Positions 49,441 to 57,964 of a stretch of 64,000 nt of DNA are shown here, one piece after another (within the stretch, counting starts at the first letter, position 1; every line of letters begins with the position of its first letter). A program made the translations under genes and the position numbers. Source of the DNA: Alkalicoccus urumqiensis (lineage in GTDB: Bacteria > Bacillota > Bacilli > Bacillales > Salisediminibacteriaceae); assembly GCF_002993335.1 (NCBI RefSeq), contig NZ_PVNS01000001.1, positions 248,001-312,000 on the forward strand, given 5' to 3'. Below the pieces are notes generated by a model that ran no database searches, was not told where the DNA came from, and saw only the letters and a program-made list of their open reading frames with translations.

Positions 49441-51393
49441 TTACAGACTCCCCGGTTCGGAAGCAGCAGCCCGGTCTTCCATCGTCTGGGCCGGCTGCTG
49501 ACGCTGCAGCAGGACGGCTGCACCGATAAACACGAGCGCCCCCGCATCGATGAGTATGTTTGCGTTAATGAGCATGACCGCAGCACTAAGCAGTAGAATG
49601 CGGATCACCGGACCGGCAGGACGCTTAAAGAACCATCCCTGCACCGCAGCTGCAAGCAGGTAGATACCGACAGATGCGGTAGCAGCAGCGGCAGCAATGC
49701 CGAGGCCGTCCCCCATCATGAGAAGCTGGGGACTGTACATGAACATGAACGGAACAATATAGGCGGCGATCCCGAGCCGGAAGGCGGTAAATCCGGTTTT
49801 AAACGGATCGGTGCCCGCCACCCCGGCCGCTGCATACGCAGCCAGCGCGACCGGCGGCGTAATGGCTGACATGACCGCAAAGTAGAACACGAACATGTGG
49901 GCAAGCAGCGGCTCAATGCCGATGTTAATCAGCCCGGGCGCCACGACACTTGCCGCAACCGCGTAGGCTGCCGTGGTCGGCATACCCATTCCGAGAAGAA
50001 TGGCGATAAACATTGCGAACAACAGCGCAAGAAACTGGTTCGCATCCGCAATGCCAAGAAGCATGGAGCTGAACCGCATGCCGACACCGGTCAGGGCAAT
50101 TACCCCGACGATGATTCCGGCTGTCGCACAGACCGCGAGCAGCTGAATGGTATTCCGCATTCCGAGTACAATGGCATCAACGGTCCGCTTCAGCCCCATC
50201 TGGTGTCCCGGGTGCATCCAGCTGACGACGAGACATGCGAGAATCGCCACCGTTCCGGAGCGGATAACGGAGAAGCCCATCAGAAGAGACGTAATCAGCA
50301 GCACGATCGGAATGAACAAGTAAGCCTTCTTAAATACATTGTTCAGCGGCGGCAGCTCTTTACGCGGCAGGCCGCGCATACCTTTTTTGAGCGCCTGGAA
50401 ATCGACCATGAAATAGACGGACAAGAAGTAGAGAAGCGCCGGAATCGTCGCTGCAATGATGATATCTGCATAAGCAATGCCGGTAATTTCCGCCATAATG
50501 AACGCGCCGGCACCCATTATTGGAATCATAATCTGTCCGCCGGCAGACGCCGTCGCTTCGGTAGCCGCAGCAAACCGGGCCGGATAACCGACGCGTCGCA
50601 TCAGTGGAATCGTCAGAGACCCGGTTGCCACCGCATTTCCGGCAGATGTACCGTTCATCATCCCCATCAGACCGCTGGAAATGACCGACACTTTGGCCGG
50701 TCCGCCGCGCATTCCGCCGGCAAGCGAGAAGGAGAAGTCAATAAAATATTTGCCGACACCCGACATCTGTAGAAAGGCGCCGAACAGAATGAACAGCAGG
50801 ATGTATTTGGAAGAGACGTCGAGCGTCACGCCAAACACGCCGTCCACACCAAAAATATACGTAATGAAACGCTCAAAACCGTAACCGTTATGATACAGAA
50901 GCCCGGGAAGGTACGGGCCCGCAAAGGCGTAAAGAACAAAGATACCGGCAAGAATCGGAAGCGTCCATCCGCTTGTCCGCCGGGTGATTTCCAGGACGAC
51001 GATCATGCCGGCCGTCGCCATAATGACATCCCAGCGCTCCGGCATGACACCGGCGCGGAAGAGAAGCGATGACAGATTGACCGCAATGTAAATCGTCACG
51101 CCGATGATGGCTGCAATCAGCACCCAGTCCACAATACTGACGCGGTCTCCGCTCTTTTTGCTCCCTTTAAACAGCATCAGTCCCAGTGTGGCACCAATCG
51201 CCAGGTGAATACTGCGGAAAATCCATGGTTCCAGCGGATAAAAATTCAGGACGAATAAATGAAAAAGCGCACCAGCCACCGCAATAATGATGAAAGCATA
51301 GTAAGTAACGCCGCGCAGTTCACGGGCATTTCCCACCGCTTCTTCGGCTGCCTCCTGCTCTTTTTCATTCTGCTTTTCTGTATACTCCGCCAT
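49441..51393 (-). CDS. TAXI-type TRAP transporter fused 4TM/12TM permease
   Basis: 650 residues from ATG 51393 after GAAGGAGGGAACCGC. It fuses the DctQ-like and DctM-like subunits in one chain, as is usual for TAXI systems. It has an acidic N-terminus, about 17 hydrophobic segments, and DctM motifs MMNGTSAGNAVATGSLTIPL, SAGGQIMIPIMGAGAFIMAE, AILLGMGMPTTAAYAVAA and AITPPVALAAYAAAG. It works with the TAXI binding protein encoded upstream. Substrates of TAXI systems are mostly unknown; glutamate and other acids have been proposed. Confidence 0.94.
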   Translation of the reverse strand: MAEYTEKQNEKEQEAAEEAVGNARELRGVTYYAFIIIAVAGALFHLFVLNFYPLEPWIFRSIHLAIGATLGLMLFKGSKKSGDRVSIVDWVLIAAIIGVTIYIAVNLSSLLFRAGVMPERWDVIMATAGMIVVLEITRRTSGWTLPILAGIFVLYAFAGPYLPGLLYHNGYGFERFITYIFGVDGVFGVTLDVSSKYILLFILFGAFLQMSGVGKYFIDFSFSLAGGMRGGPAKVSVISSGLMGMMNGTSAGNAVATGSLTIPLMRRVGYPARFAAATEATASAGGQIMIPIMGAGAFIMAEITGIAYADIIIAATIPALLYFLSVYFMVDFQALKKGMRGLPRKELPPLNNVFKKAYLFIPIVLLITSLLMGFSVIRSGTVAILACLVVSWMHPGHQMGLKRTVDAIVLGMRNTIQLLAVCATAGIIVGVIALTGVGMRFSSMLLGIADANQFLALLFAMFIAILLGMGMPTTAAYAVAASVVAPGLINIGIEPLLAHMFVFYFAVMSAITPPVALAAYAAAGVAGTDPFKTGFTAFRLGIAAYIVPFMFMYSPQLLMMGDGLGIAAAAATASVGIYLLAAAVQGWFFKRPAGPVIRILLLSAAVMLINANILIDAGALVFIGAAVLLQRQQPAQTMEDRAAASEPGSL

Positions 51394-51467
51394 GCGGTTC
51401 CCTCCTTCGCTCAATGAATATGACGGGCGTGGACCGGCTGTGCCGGTCCATCCCCGCTGATGATGTT

Positions 51468-52520
51468 TTATCCCTGCAGATCCTCTGGAATGTCGATGCC
51501 TTCTTCTTCATAATAGCGGACCGCGCCCGGGTGAACCGGCACATCCGTATTATTCAAAATCGCATCCGGTACAGCTTCTTCTGCTGCGGAGTGGGTGTTC
51601 TGCAGCATCTCGTTGTTTTCGTGGTACGCTTTTACGAATTCATACACGAAGTCTTCATCCATGTCCTCGTGGACGATTCCAAAGTTGAACTGGGCAATCG
51701 TTTCGAGGTCCTCGTCCATCGTTGTGTACGTATCTGCCGGAATGGTGTACTCGTCAAAGAATGGATACTCCTCGAGCACCTGGTCACGCATGTCACCGTC
51801 AATACCGAAGAACGTGATATCTTCCTGTGTTTCTACTTCAGAAACCGCAGAAATCGGGATACCGGCCGCAAAGCCGATCGTATCCAGCTGGCCGTCCATC
51901 TGCTGGCTCGTCATGTCACTCGCGCCGGCCTGTACGTTTTCTGTATCCAGTTCAAGCAGATCGTGAATCATCGGCAGATACGTGCCGGACGTACCACCTG
52001 CTGGACCGACACCAACGCGTTCGCCGGCCATATCCTCGATGGATTCAACGCCGCTGCCTTCCAGCGACCACCAGTGAAACGGTGTATCATACATTGGGAA
52101 AACGACGCGCACATCATCGATTTCATTGCCTTCGGTCCACTCACCGCTTCCCGTATAGCCTTCGTATGCCGGGCCGGTTGTCACCATCCCGATATCCAGC
52201 TCGCCGCCGCTGACCAGCTGCATGTTATGCACCGGACCGCCGGTCACTTCCACGTTGGATGTAATATCCATTTCCTGCTCCAGAAGGGATGCCAGGCCGC
52301 CGCCGTAGATATAGTAGGTACCACCCTGGGACGCCGTTCCGATCGTGACACTGTCCGGCGCACCTGAGCCTCCGCCGTTGTTTCCGGCGTTGTCTCCCGC
52401 ATTGTTCCCTTCTCCGCCGCCGTTTTCCCCGCCGGCAGCTTCATTTCCCCCGTCGCCGCAGGCGGCAAGCACCATCGGCACCGTAAGTGCAGCTGTGAAA
52501 AGACCCATTTTCTTCTTCAT
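51468..52520 (-). CDS. TAXI-family TRAP substrate-binding lipoprotein
   Basis: 350 residues from ATG 52520 after GAGGGAGGAAGATGAC. The lipoprotein signal ends VPMVLAAC and is followed by a Gly/Asn/Glu low-complexity linker. The TAXI fold shows VTIGTASQGGTYYIYGGGLA, LVSGGELDIGMVTTGPA and VGVGPAGGTSGTYLPMI. It is highly acidic. It is the first gene of a two-gene operon with the fused permease, 75 bp apart. Confidence 0.94.
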   Translation of the reverse strand: MKKKMGLFTAALTVPMVLAACGDGGNEAAGGENGGGEGNNAGDNAGNNGGGSGAPDSVTIGTASQGGTYYIYGGGLASLLEQEMDITSNVEVTGGPVHNMQLVSGGELDIGMVTTGPAYEGYTGSGEWTEGNEIDDVRVVFPMYDTPFHWWSLEGSGVESIEDMAGERVGVGPAGGTSGTYLPMIHDLLELDTENVQAGASDMTSQQMDGQLDTIGFAAGIPISAVSEVETQEDITFFGIDGDMRDQVLEEYPFFDEYTIPADTYTTMDEDLETIAQFNFGIVHEDMDEDFVYEFVKAYHENNEMLQNTHSAAEEAVPDAILNNTDVPVHPGAVRYYEEEGIDIPEDLQG

Positions 52521-52658
52521 GTCATCTTCCTCCCTCGATAAAATCTGTAAGAACATGTGTCTTATCGTAGTGTAAAAGCGCTTTCAAAAGAAGCATTTGT
52601 TTTTATTGGTCTTTTTGTTCTTTTTGGTCACAGAGGGTTTCTTTCCGGCACGGCCTCG

Positions 52659-52699
52659 CGCGCGCTTTCAGCCGCCAGCCGCGGCGTGAAGCAGAGGTG
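52659..52699 (+). repeat. Dispersed repeat left block next to the class B array
   Basis: GCGCGCTTTCAGCCGCCAGC, CGCGGCGTGAAG matches GCTCGTGCCTTCAGCCGC... of the class A elements at 27830-27861 and 58258-58290 (minus). So class A and class B arrays share a flanking module. Confidence 0.6.
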
Positions 52700-52722
52700 G
52701 GCGCCGGAAATTCGGCGGCCGG

Positions 52723-52897
52723 TGGTCCGATGGGCTGGGAAGTTGGTCCGGTTCGGTACGGCACGTGTTCCGATTTGGTCAGAAGATGGTCCAATAGAAT
52801 GCGCTTGGTCCGGGAGAAGACCACTCCTGGTCCGGTACAGAGCTGCGGTGGTCCGATAACGAGCCATGCTGGTCCGCGGGCGGCTGTTTCTGGTCCA
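52723..52897 (+). repeat. Second array of nine TGGTCCG heptamers (class B)
   Basis: TGGTCCG-type words (TGTTCCG once, TGGTCCA twice) start at 52723, 52744, 52766, 52787, 52806, 52828, 52849, 52870 and 52891. Intervals are 21, 22, 21, 19, 22, 21, 21, 21. The array at 6224-6397, read on its minus strand, gives 21, 22, 21, 19, 21, 21, 21, 21, and its third word is also TGTTCCG. The rest of the 52521-53192 gap holds repeat modules and a terminator; no gene is supported. Confidence 0.85.
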
Positions 52898-53107
52898 GTG
52901 TTTTTCGAATGCCATCAAACCGACGCTTCCAGGCACCGTCATCTACGAAAACCTCCAGGAAAAGGAATACGAGAATCTGTATAGTGTACTCCCGGCCGAA
53001 AGAAACCCCCACGCCAGGCTTCTAACGGCAGCGAAGAAGCGCTATTAACAGAAAAGACGGTGAATGTAACAGCAGGTTGGAATCCTGCAGCCCTGGCCGT
53101 ACGCAGT

Positions 53108-53137
53108 CTGGAAGAGTATTCGACTTTTATACGTTCT
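53108..53137 (-). repeat. Copy of the GAAGCCTCTTCCAG repeat end
   Basis: The top strand CTGGAAGAGTATTCGACTTT, then TATACGTTCT, aligns with the reverse complement of 27741-27764 (CTGGAAGAGGCTTCGAATTT-TATG), with few mismatches. Confidence 0.5.
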
Positions 53138-53146
53138 AATCCGGCC

Positions 53147-53187
53147 AAAAAAAAGACCGCAGCGCCTTTTTCCGGCTTCTGCGGTCT
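53147..53187 (-). terminator. Rho-independent terminator of the DctB/S/R-like operon
   Basis: AGACCGCAG (53154-53162) and CTGCGGTCT (53179-53187). Leftward it is followed by T8. Confidence 0.85.
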
Positions 53188-53192
53188 ACCTG

Positions 53193-54272
53193 TCAGCTTC
53201 CTTCGTGCGGTCCTTGCTCTGCATAGGGACTTTCCGCAGCGGGAAGCGCTTCCATCACATCTTCATGGATAATGCCGCTGTATTTTTCGTAAAGCGGCTG
53301 CAGGGCGCGGCGCCACTGCGCTTTTTCCAGCTCGTTCTGGTCGTAAATATGCATGTGCTCCTGGTAGCGGAGCTGGTATAACGCCTGCTCGTTCAATGCG
53401 GCCGATTCCTCACGGAGCCAGGCTGTTGCCTCTTCGAGCGCTTCGTTTACCGCCTCCTGGTGTGCCGGCGGGAGGTCCTTCCAGAAGCTCGGATTCATAA
53501 GCACCGCATACCCGAGGTAGTTGTGGTCCGTCAGCGTAAGGAAATCCTGATGCCGGTAAAATCCTTTGGAATAAATGTTGGAGAGCGTATTCTCCGTTCC
53601 ATCGATCTCTCCGCTCCCGAGCCGCTGATATACTTCGTTGAACGGATACGTTTCCGTTGTGCCGCCGATCCGCTCAAACGTTTCGTGAAGCACATCGCTC
53701 GGCATGACGCGGAAGCGGGAATCTACTGCGTCCTCCGGATAAATCACGAAGCTTCGATCCAGCGTAATCTGCTTAAACCCGTTATCCCAGAACACCATCC
53801 CTTTGAATCCGCGCTGCTCGATGCTGTGAAACAGCTCCCCGCCGAGTTCTCCCTCAAATGCCTCCTGAACTTCCGCCTCGTCTGAAAATAGATATGGCAG
53901 ATCCCAGATGTACCAGTTCGGATCATGACGGGTGATTTCTGAAAACGCCGGTGCAATCATCTGCACCTCGTTTTCCTTCAGCGCATCAAATTCCTCCTGA
54001 GCATTGTAACGGACACCGTTCGGGTAAATCCGCACGTCGACCCAGCCATCCGTTTTTTCCTGCACGGCTTCGGCAAACCGCTCCGCTGCAAGGCCTTTCG
54101 GTGTATTTTCCGCAACGACGTGGGAAAAGTGAAGCACGTACGGCCGCTCCTCCTCCACCAGTTCCTCATCCTGGGCGGCGGGCTGCCCGGAAAACAAAAA
54201 ACCGAAGCCGACATAAAACGCAGCCGCAAGACCGAGACAGACCATCCCGAAAAACGACACGAATAACTTCAT
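53193..54272 (-). CDS. dctB: DctP-type extracytoplasmic solute-binding protein associated with a DctS/DctR-like system
   Basis: 359 residues with an uncleaved or cleaved N-terminal membrane segment (FFGMVCLGLAAAFYVGFGFL) and the DctP fold: LHFSHVVAENTPKGLAAERF, DVRIYPNGVRYN, GMVFWDNGFKQITLDRS and GSGEIDGTENTLSNIYSKGF. No TRAP permease genes are linked. In B. subtilis DctB is a DctP-like protein that senses C4-dicarboxylates together with DctS, and the same gene set occurs here. It starts 2 nt after the stop of the response regulator gene. The dicarboxylate ligand is inferred by analogy. Confidence 0.85.
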   Translation of the reverse strand: MKLFVSFFGMVCLGLAAAFYVGFGFLFSGQPAAQDEELVEEERPYVLHFSHVVAENTPKGLAAERFAEAVQEKTDGWVDVRIYPNGVRYNAQEEFDALKENEVQMIAPAFSEITRHDPNWYIWDLPYLFSDEAEVQEAFEGELGGELFHSIEQRGFKGMVFWDNGFKQITLDRSFVIYPEDAVDSRFRVMPSDVLHETFERIGGTTETYPFNEVYQRLGSGEIDGTENTLSNIYSKGFYRHQDFLTLTDHNYLGYAVLMNPSFWKDLPPAHQEAVNEALEEATAWLREESAALNEQALYQLRYQEHMHIYDQNELEKAQWRRALQPLYEKYSGIIHEDVMEALPAAESPYAEQGPHEGS

Positions 54273-54273
54273 G

Positions 54274-54975
54274 CTATGCGCCTCCCTGCCAGCGGTACTG
54301 CTGCACCGGCCGGCCGATCGTCCCGTAGTTCATCGTCATCGCAGCGGAGCCGGTTTCCTCAAGAAATTGGAGATAGCGGCGCACCGTCACCCGCGCCATG
54401 CCCACGTCCTCTGCAATCTCCTCTGTCGTCCGCGGTTCCTCATGCTGCTTGAGCACCGCCACGACATGATCCAGTGTCTTCCGGTGGAGCCCTTTCGGAA
54501 GCTGCTTTTCCACCGGCGGTGACTCTGCAAAGGCCGCCTGATCAATGTCCTCCTGCGAAAACGACGCCGCTCCCCGGAGCGTATCCGCCAGCTGCCGGTA
54601 TTTTGTCAGCGCCTGCTGCAGCCGCTCAAACGTGAACGGCTTTAATATATAATCAACCGCACCGAGCCGGAGCAGCTTTTTAATCGTCTCCCCGTCATTC
54701 GCTGCCGTAATCGCAATAATATCCACATCCTCCTCTTCTTCACGAAGCCGCGTCAGCGTCTCCAGCCCGTTTTCCTGCGGCATGAAAATGTCGAGAAGAA
54801 CGAGATCCGGATCCATGTCCCGGATCATCCGCCGGCCTTCGGTTCCATTGGCGGCAACGCCTGTTACCGTAAAGCCCGGCACTTTTTCAATAAACAGTTT
54901 GTTTACCTCCTGCACCATCGGATCATCTTCGATCAGAAGCACCCGTACCGTATCAGGATGAGACTGCGCTGTCAT
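54274..54975 (-). CDS. dctR: CitB-type response regulator (DctR-like)
   Basis: 233 residues. The receiver domain (about 10-125) has IEDDPMV, the phospho-acceptor Asp in LVLLDIFMPQENG, Thr in IIAITAAND and Lys in ILKPFTFERL. The C-terminal helix-turn-helix RTTEEIAEDVGMARVTVRRY is typical of CitB/DctR/DcuR regulators. It overlaps the kinase gene by 23 nt. In relatives it activates a dicarboxylate carrier gene, which is not in this window. Confidence 0.9.
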   Translation of the reverse strand: MTAQSHPDTVRVLLIEDDPMVQEVNKLFIEKVPGFTVTGVAANGTEGRRMIRDMDPDLVLLDIFMPQENGLETLTRLREEEEDVDIIAITAANDGETIKKLLRLGAVDYILKPFTFERLQQALTKYRQLADTLRGAASFSQEDIDQAAFAESPPVEKQLPKGLHRKTLDHVVAVLKQHEEPRTTEEIAEDVGMARVTVRRYLQFLEETGSAAMTMNYGTIGRPVQQYRWQGGA

Positions 54976-56563
54976 AGGATCCCTCCCTCGTCATTGGTAT
55001 GGTCAGCACCATTTCGGTCCCTTCGTCCGGTGCAGAGTAGACGTCGATTTCCCCATTGATCCGGTGCAGAATCGTATGGATTAAATACATGCCGAGCCCG
55101 CGTCCTTCGGTTGATTTCGTCGACCATCCTTTGTCGAACAGATGCTGTTTGTCCGCCTCGCTCATGCCTGCGCCGTTATCGCTGATCTGAATCAGCAGGC
55201 TGTCGTTTTCCTCGTACATCGTGAAATGAATGCTGCAGTCGGTCTGCTCTGAGGGAAAGGCCTCCATGCTGTTCGTGAGCAGATTGCCGATGATGACGAC
55301 GAGGTCATGCTCATCAACCCCTTCCGGATACGTGCGGAACGCCATGTCGTCATCCATATGCAGCTTCATATCCAGTTCACGGGCGCGCTGCATTTTCCCG
55401 ATCAAAAGACCGGCGATGCTCTCATCCTGAATCCGTGACGTGATTCTGGAGAAGCGGTGGTCGTTTTCCCGCGTGACCTGAAAGATATAATCAAGCGCTG
55501 ACTCCCCCCGCCCAAGCTGGATAAGCCCGGCGATTGTGTGGAGCTTATTGGAGGATTCGTGGTTCTGAACGCGGAGGGCGTCGACGTAATTCTGCACCCC
55601 CGTCAGCTGCCGGGCGAGCCGTGTCATATCCGTGCGGTCCTGGAAAATGGCCACCGCCCCGATCGTCCGCCCGTCCTGGGAGATCGGAATCCGGTTGCTG
55701 AAGATGGCGCGGCCCTGGACGTAAAATTCCTGTTCCATAATCGGAGCGTCCACGTCGAGCACTTCCGGAAGTCTTGTATCCGGGATCACGTCCTGAATCC
55801 GCTCTCCCACTGCCGCTCCCTGGATGTTCAGCATGCGGCGTGCGGCATCGTTCATAATCGTAATCGTCTGGTTCTGGTCGATCGCAATAACTCCTTCATG
55901 AATCGCATGGAAGGTGGCCGTGCGCTCCTTCAATGTTCGTGCCAGTTCATCCGGTTCCATCTGAAACGTCTGGCTTTTAATATGGTTGGCGAGCTGCCAC
56001 GAGCCCCAGATGCCAAAGGCCAGCGCAAAACCGAGAAAAATGAGCAGCGGGTGGACCATCTCTCCGAGCATGCTGTACCACGGCGGATACTGGTTGCCGA
56101 CGACCACGACCCCGATCTGACTGCGGTTTTCATCCACGACCGGCACGAACGCACGCACCGTCGTGCCGCTGTCTGCACGCGCTTCGGATAAGTAGACGTG
56201 CTCGTAGAAGGCCGGCTCCTCATCCCCGCCGGAAAACGCTGTTCCGATGCGCTCCGGCACCGGATGAGTGAGACGCGTGCCTTCCATATCGAGAAGAACG
56301 ATATAGTCGTCTTCCTGCGTCGCCCGGATCCGCTCGGTCAGCTGCTGCAGCTCCTCCTGCGCCGACGGCTCATCCAGCTCCTGAACAAGTTCCATCTGGG
56401 CCGTCATCTGGGCGGTAAGCATCGTCCGCTGTCCGATATCATCCCGCTGATTGGAAAGAAGCAGACCGAGGAAGACCGTCATGCCGATCACAATGGACAC
56501 GAGCACGACGCCGAGCGTCATCGATGTAATTTTCCACTTGATCGGCACGTTCCGCCGCTTCAT
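54953..56563 (-). CDS. dctS: CitA/DcuS-family sensor histidine kinase (DctS-like)
   Basis: 536 residues. Two membrane helices (MTLGVVLVSIVIGMTVFLGL and LLIFLGFALAFGIWGSW) flank an extracytoplasmic sCACHE/PASC domain (about 45-165). A cytoplasmic PAS domain (about 215-315) follows. The H-box is in VQNHESSNKLHTIAGLIQLG and the ATPase domain has NLLTNSMEAF, SDNGAGM and GRGLGMYLIH. ATG 56563 follows GGAGGGAGGAAGCAGG. It is the first gene of the operon kinase, regulator, DctB-like binding protein. Confidence 0.92.
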   Translation of the reverse strand: MKRRNVPIKWKITSMTLGVVLVSIVIGMTVFLGLLLSNQRDDIGQRTMLTAQMTAQMELVQELDEPSAQEELQQLTERIRATQEDDYIVLLDMEGTRLTHPVPERIGTAFSGGDEEPAFYEHVYLSEARADSGTTVRAFVPVVDENRSQIGVVVVGNQYPPWYSMLGEMVHPLLIFLGFALAFGIWGSWQLANHIKSQTFQMEPDELARTLKERTATFHAIHEGVIAIDQNQTITIMNDAARRMLNIQGAAVGERIQDVIPDTRLPEVLDVDAPIMEQEFYVQGRAIFSNRIPISQDGRTIGAVAIFQDRTDMTRLARQLTGVQNYVDALRVQNHESSNKLHTIAGLIQLGRGESALDYIFQVTRENDHRFSRITSRIQDESIAGLLIGKMQRARELDMKLHMDDDMAFRTYPEGVDEHDLVVIIGNLLTNSMEAFPSEQTDCSIHFTMYEENDSLLIQISDNGAGMSEADKQHLFDKGWSTKSTEGRGLGMYLIHTILHRINGEIDVYSAPDEGTEMVLTIPMTREGSYDSAVSS

Positions 56564-56653
56564 CCTGCTTCCTCCCTCCGTGTTTACGCTTTCATCTGGT
56601 ATACTATATCACACCTTTTCCGTCAAGGCGGGGTCTTCTGAAAACAGCATAAA

Positions 56654-56709
56654 AAAACCGGACGATCGCTGGAACCGCACTTAAGCGTTTCAACGAACGT
56701 CCGGTTTTT
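56654..56709 (-). terminator. Rho-independent terminator after the CueP-like gene
   Basis: AAAACCGGACG (56654-56664) and CGTCCGGTTTTT (56698-56709), with a long internal part. Leftward the run AAAAAAA on the top strand gives a T7 tail. It ends the gene that stops at 56730. Confidence 0.75.
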
Positions 56710-56729
56710 ATTTGAGGCTTCGCCCAGCC

Positions 56730-57254
56730 TTACTGGAGCTGCATATCGGTAATACAGGTGCTGTCCCCTTCATTCGTCGGCAGGGCAGCTTCTGCTTGTT
56801 TTCCATCGTGTTCAATCGTGACGTCAAACGTTTCTCCGCGCGGGAGCCACAGATCGATAAACCCGTTGGCATAGGACGTCATCGTTTCTTCAATAACAAC
56901 GTCTCCGTCAGCGTCTTTTACGAGTACATCAAATTCCTCTTCCACCAGCTCACCCTGACAACCTGTCAGGTTATGATCTTGTCATGGATGGGTTTCGTTG
57001 ACAAATGGGGCAATGGATACGAAAAATTCATCCTCCGGCAGTTCGTGCTCCGTGGTGCCGCTGCTGTCCTGAACGGTCAGTGTTTCCGAAGAAATGCTCG
57101 CGGTCTCCGCTTCCGCTGTCTGCAGGCTGAACGCTTCCACGAGCTGCTTTATGTCGTCTGCTGAGCCGGCACTGTTTTCCTCCGTGGTGTTTCCGGAACA
57201 TCCGGTAAGCACGAGCGCCGCAGCTGCAGAGATCAGTAAAAGAAACTGCTTCAT
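56730..57254 (-). CDS. cueP: CueP-family copper-binding lipoprotein with in-frame TGA at a conserved Cys (candidate selenoprotein, or nonsense allele)
   Basis: 174 codons in one frame, interrupted only by TGA at codon 91 (56984-56982). The N-terminal lipoprotein signal ends LVLTGC. The second half of CueP is intact after the TGA: HNLTGCQGELVEEEFDVLV, NGFIDLWLPRGETFDV and the C-terminal CITDMQL. In CueP proteins three cysteines are conserved (Cys96, Cys104 and Cys172 in the Salmonella protein, from memory). Here the TGA and the two remaining Cys are spaced 8 and 68 residues apart, exactly that pattern, with the TGA in the place of the first Cys (family motif HPC-x2-H). No other damage is visible. 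Either TGA is read as selenocysteine or one base change truncated the protein. CueP binds copper outside the membrane. Confidence 0.8.
56954..56970 (-). promoter_or_regulatory. SECIS-like hairpin 17 nt after the in-frame TGA
   Basis: On the minus strand CCTGAC-AGGTT-GTCAGG: a 6 bp perfect stem with a pentaloop carrying G at its second and third positions. The loop begins at nt 18 after the TGA. Bacterial SECIS elements lie at such a distance and have a small loop with early G; E. coli fdhF has GGUCU. The resemblance is suggestive, not proof, since the same bases also encode conserved NLTGCQG. Confidence 0.45.
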
Positions 57255-57341
57255 GTATAATCCCTCCTGTCTGCTATTATACGATGTTTTTCACATTTGA
57301 CTAGAAGGAAATAAATGAATTTTGTGACCAAATTTGAACGT

Positions 57342-57788
57342 TTACTGGATCCGGCCGTGCTCTTCTGAAGAAAATTCATTTTCTTCCGGCTCCGAGCGCA
57401 GCGGGCGGTGATCTTTTTTCTGTTCCAGCAGGAGGCGGCGCAGGTGGCGTTCGACTTTCCGTTTCAGCACTTCCGGTGCCAGCCGGTACTCCGTGCGGTA
57501 GCCGCGGGACTGGCAGCCGTAGCCGATGATGTGCGGCGTCGATTTCAGCTCGTAGGCATCCAGCGGCCACACTTCCATGCCCTGTTCCTTCATTTCAAAC
57601 CGGACGCGCTGCAGCACTCCGCCGTTCTGCAGCTCCAGAAAGTCGAACCACTCCTCATAGACGTGACTGTATTTAAAACCCGCACGCGAAATCCGCTGCT
57701 TATCGCGCTCCAGTACTTTTTTCGTCCACAAAGCCGTGACGAACGTGGATACGAGCGTCAGCTCTTCCTCGGTTAAAATGGGATGCAT
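57342..57788 (-). CDS. SOS-box-controlled protein of unknown function
   Basis: 148 residues from ATG 57788 after GGAGGGGGCGGTGCGG; the frame open to 57860 has no ribosome site and runs through the operator. The sequence is mixed alpha/beta, rich in charged residues, with LTLVSTFVTALWTKKVLERD near the start, HVYEEWFDFLELQNGGVLQR in the middle and an Arg/Glu-rich end. No signal peptide, membrane helix or nuclease motif is evident, and I do not recognise the family. The upstream LexA-type box implies induction by DNA damage. It is monocistronic. Confidence 0.78.
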   Translation of the reverse strand: MHPILTEEELTLVSTFVTALWTKKVLERDKQRISRAGFKYSHVYEEWFDFLELQNGGVLQRVRFEMKEQGMEVWPLDAYELKSTPHIIGYGCQSRGYRTEYRLAPEVLKRKVERHLRRLLLEQKKDHRPLRSEPEENEFSSEEHGRIQ

Positions 57789-57812
57789 CCGCACCGCCCC
57801 CTCCAGCTGATA

Positions 57813-57826
57813 AGAACATTTGTTCG
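57813..57826. promoter_or_regulatory. SOS (LexA) box
   Basis: On the minus strand CGAACAAATGTTCT, containing the perfect dyad GAAC-N4-GTTC of the Bacillus LexA site. It is nested in a wider inverted repeat CTGATAAG...CTTATCAG and lies 25 bp before the start codon. The core CGAACAAATGTT is identical to the box of the YolD-like gene. Confidence 0.8.
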
Positions 57827-57964
57827 ATTTCAGCTTATCAGAAAAAAAGAGCGGCGGCAAGCACCGAATGCATGCGCCCGGATCGGGAGAAGCAGGAGAA
57901 ACGGCAGAAAGTGCCGATAACCGATTGAATTTCGTCCAGAAGAAGACTGCTGGATGAAAGTATT

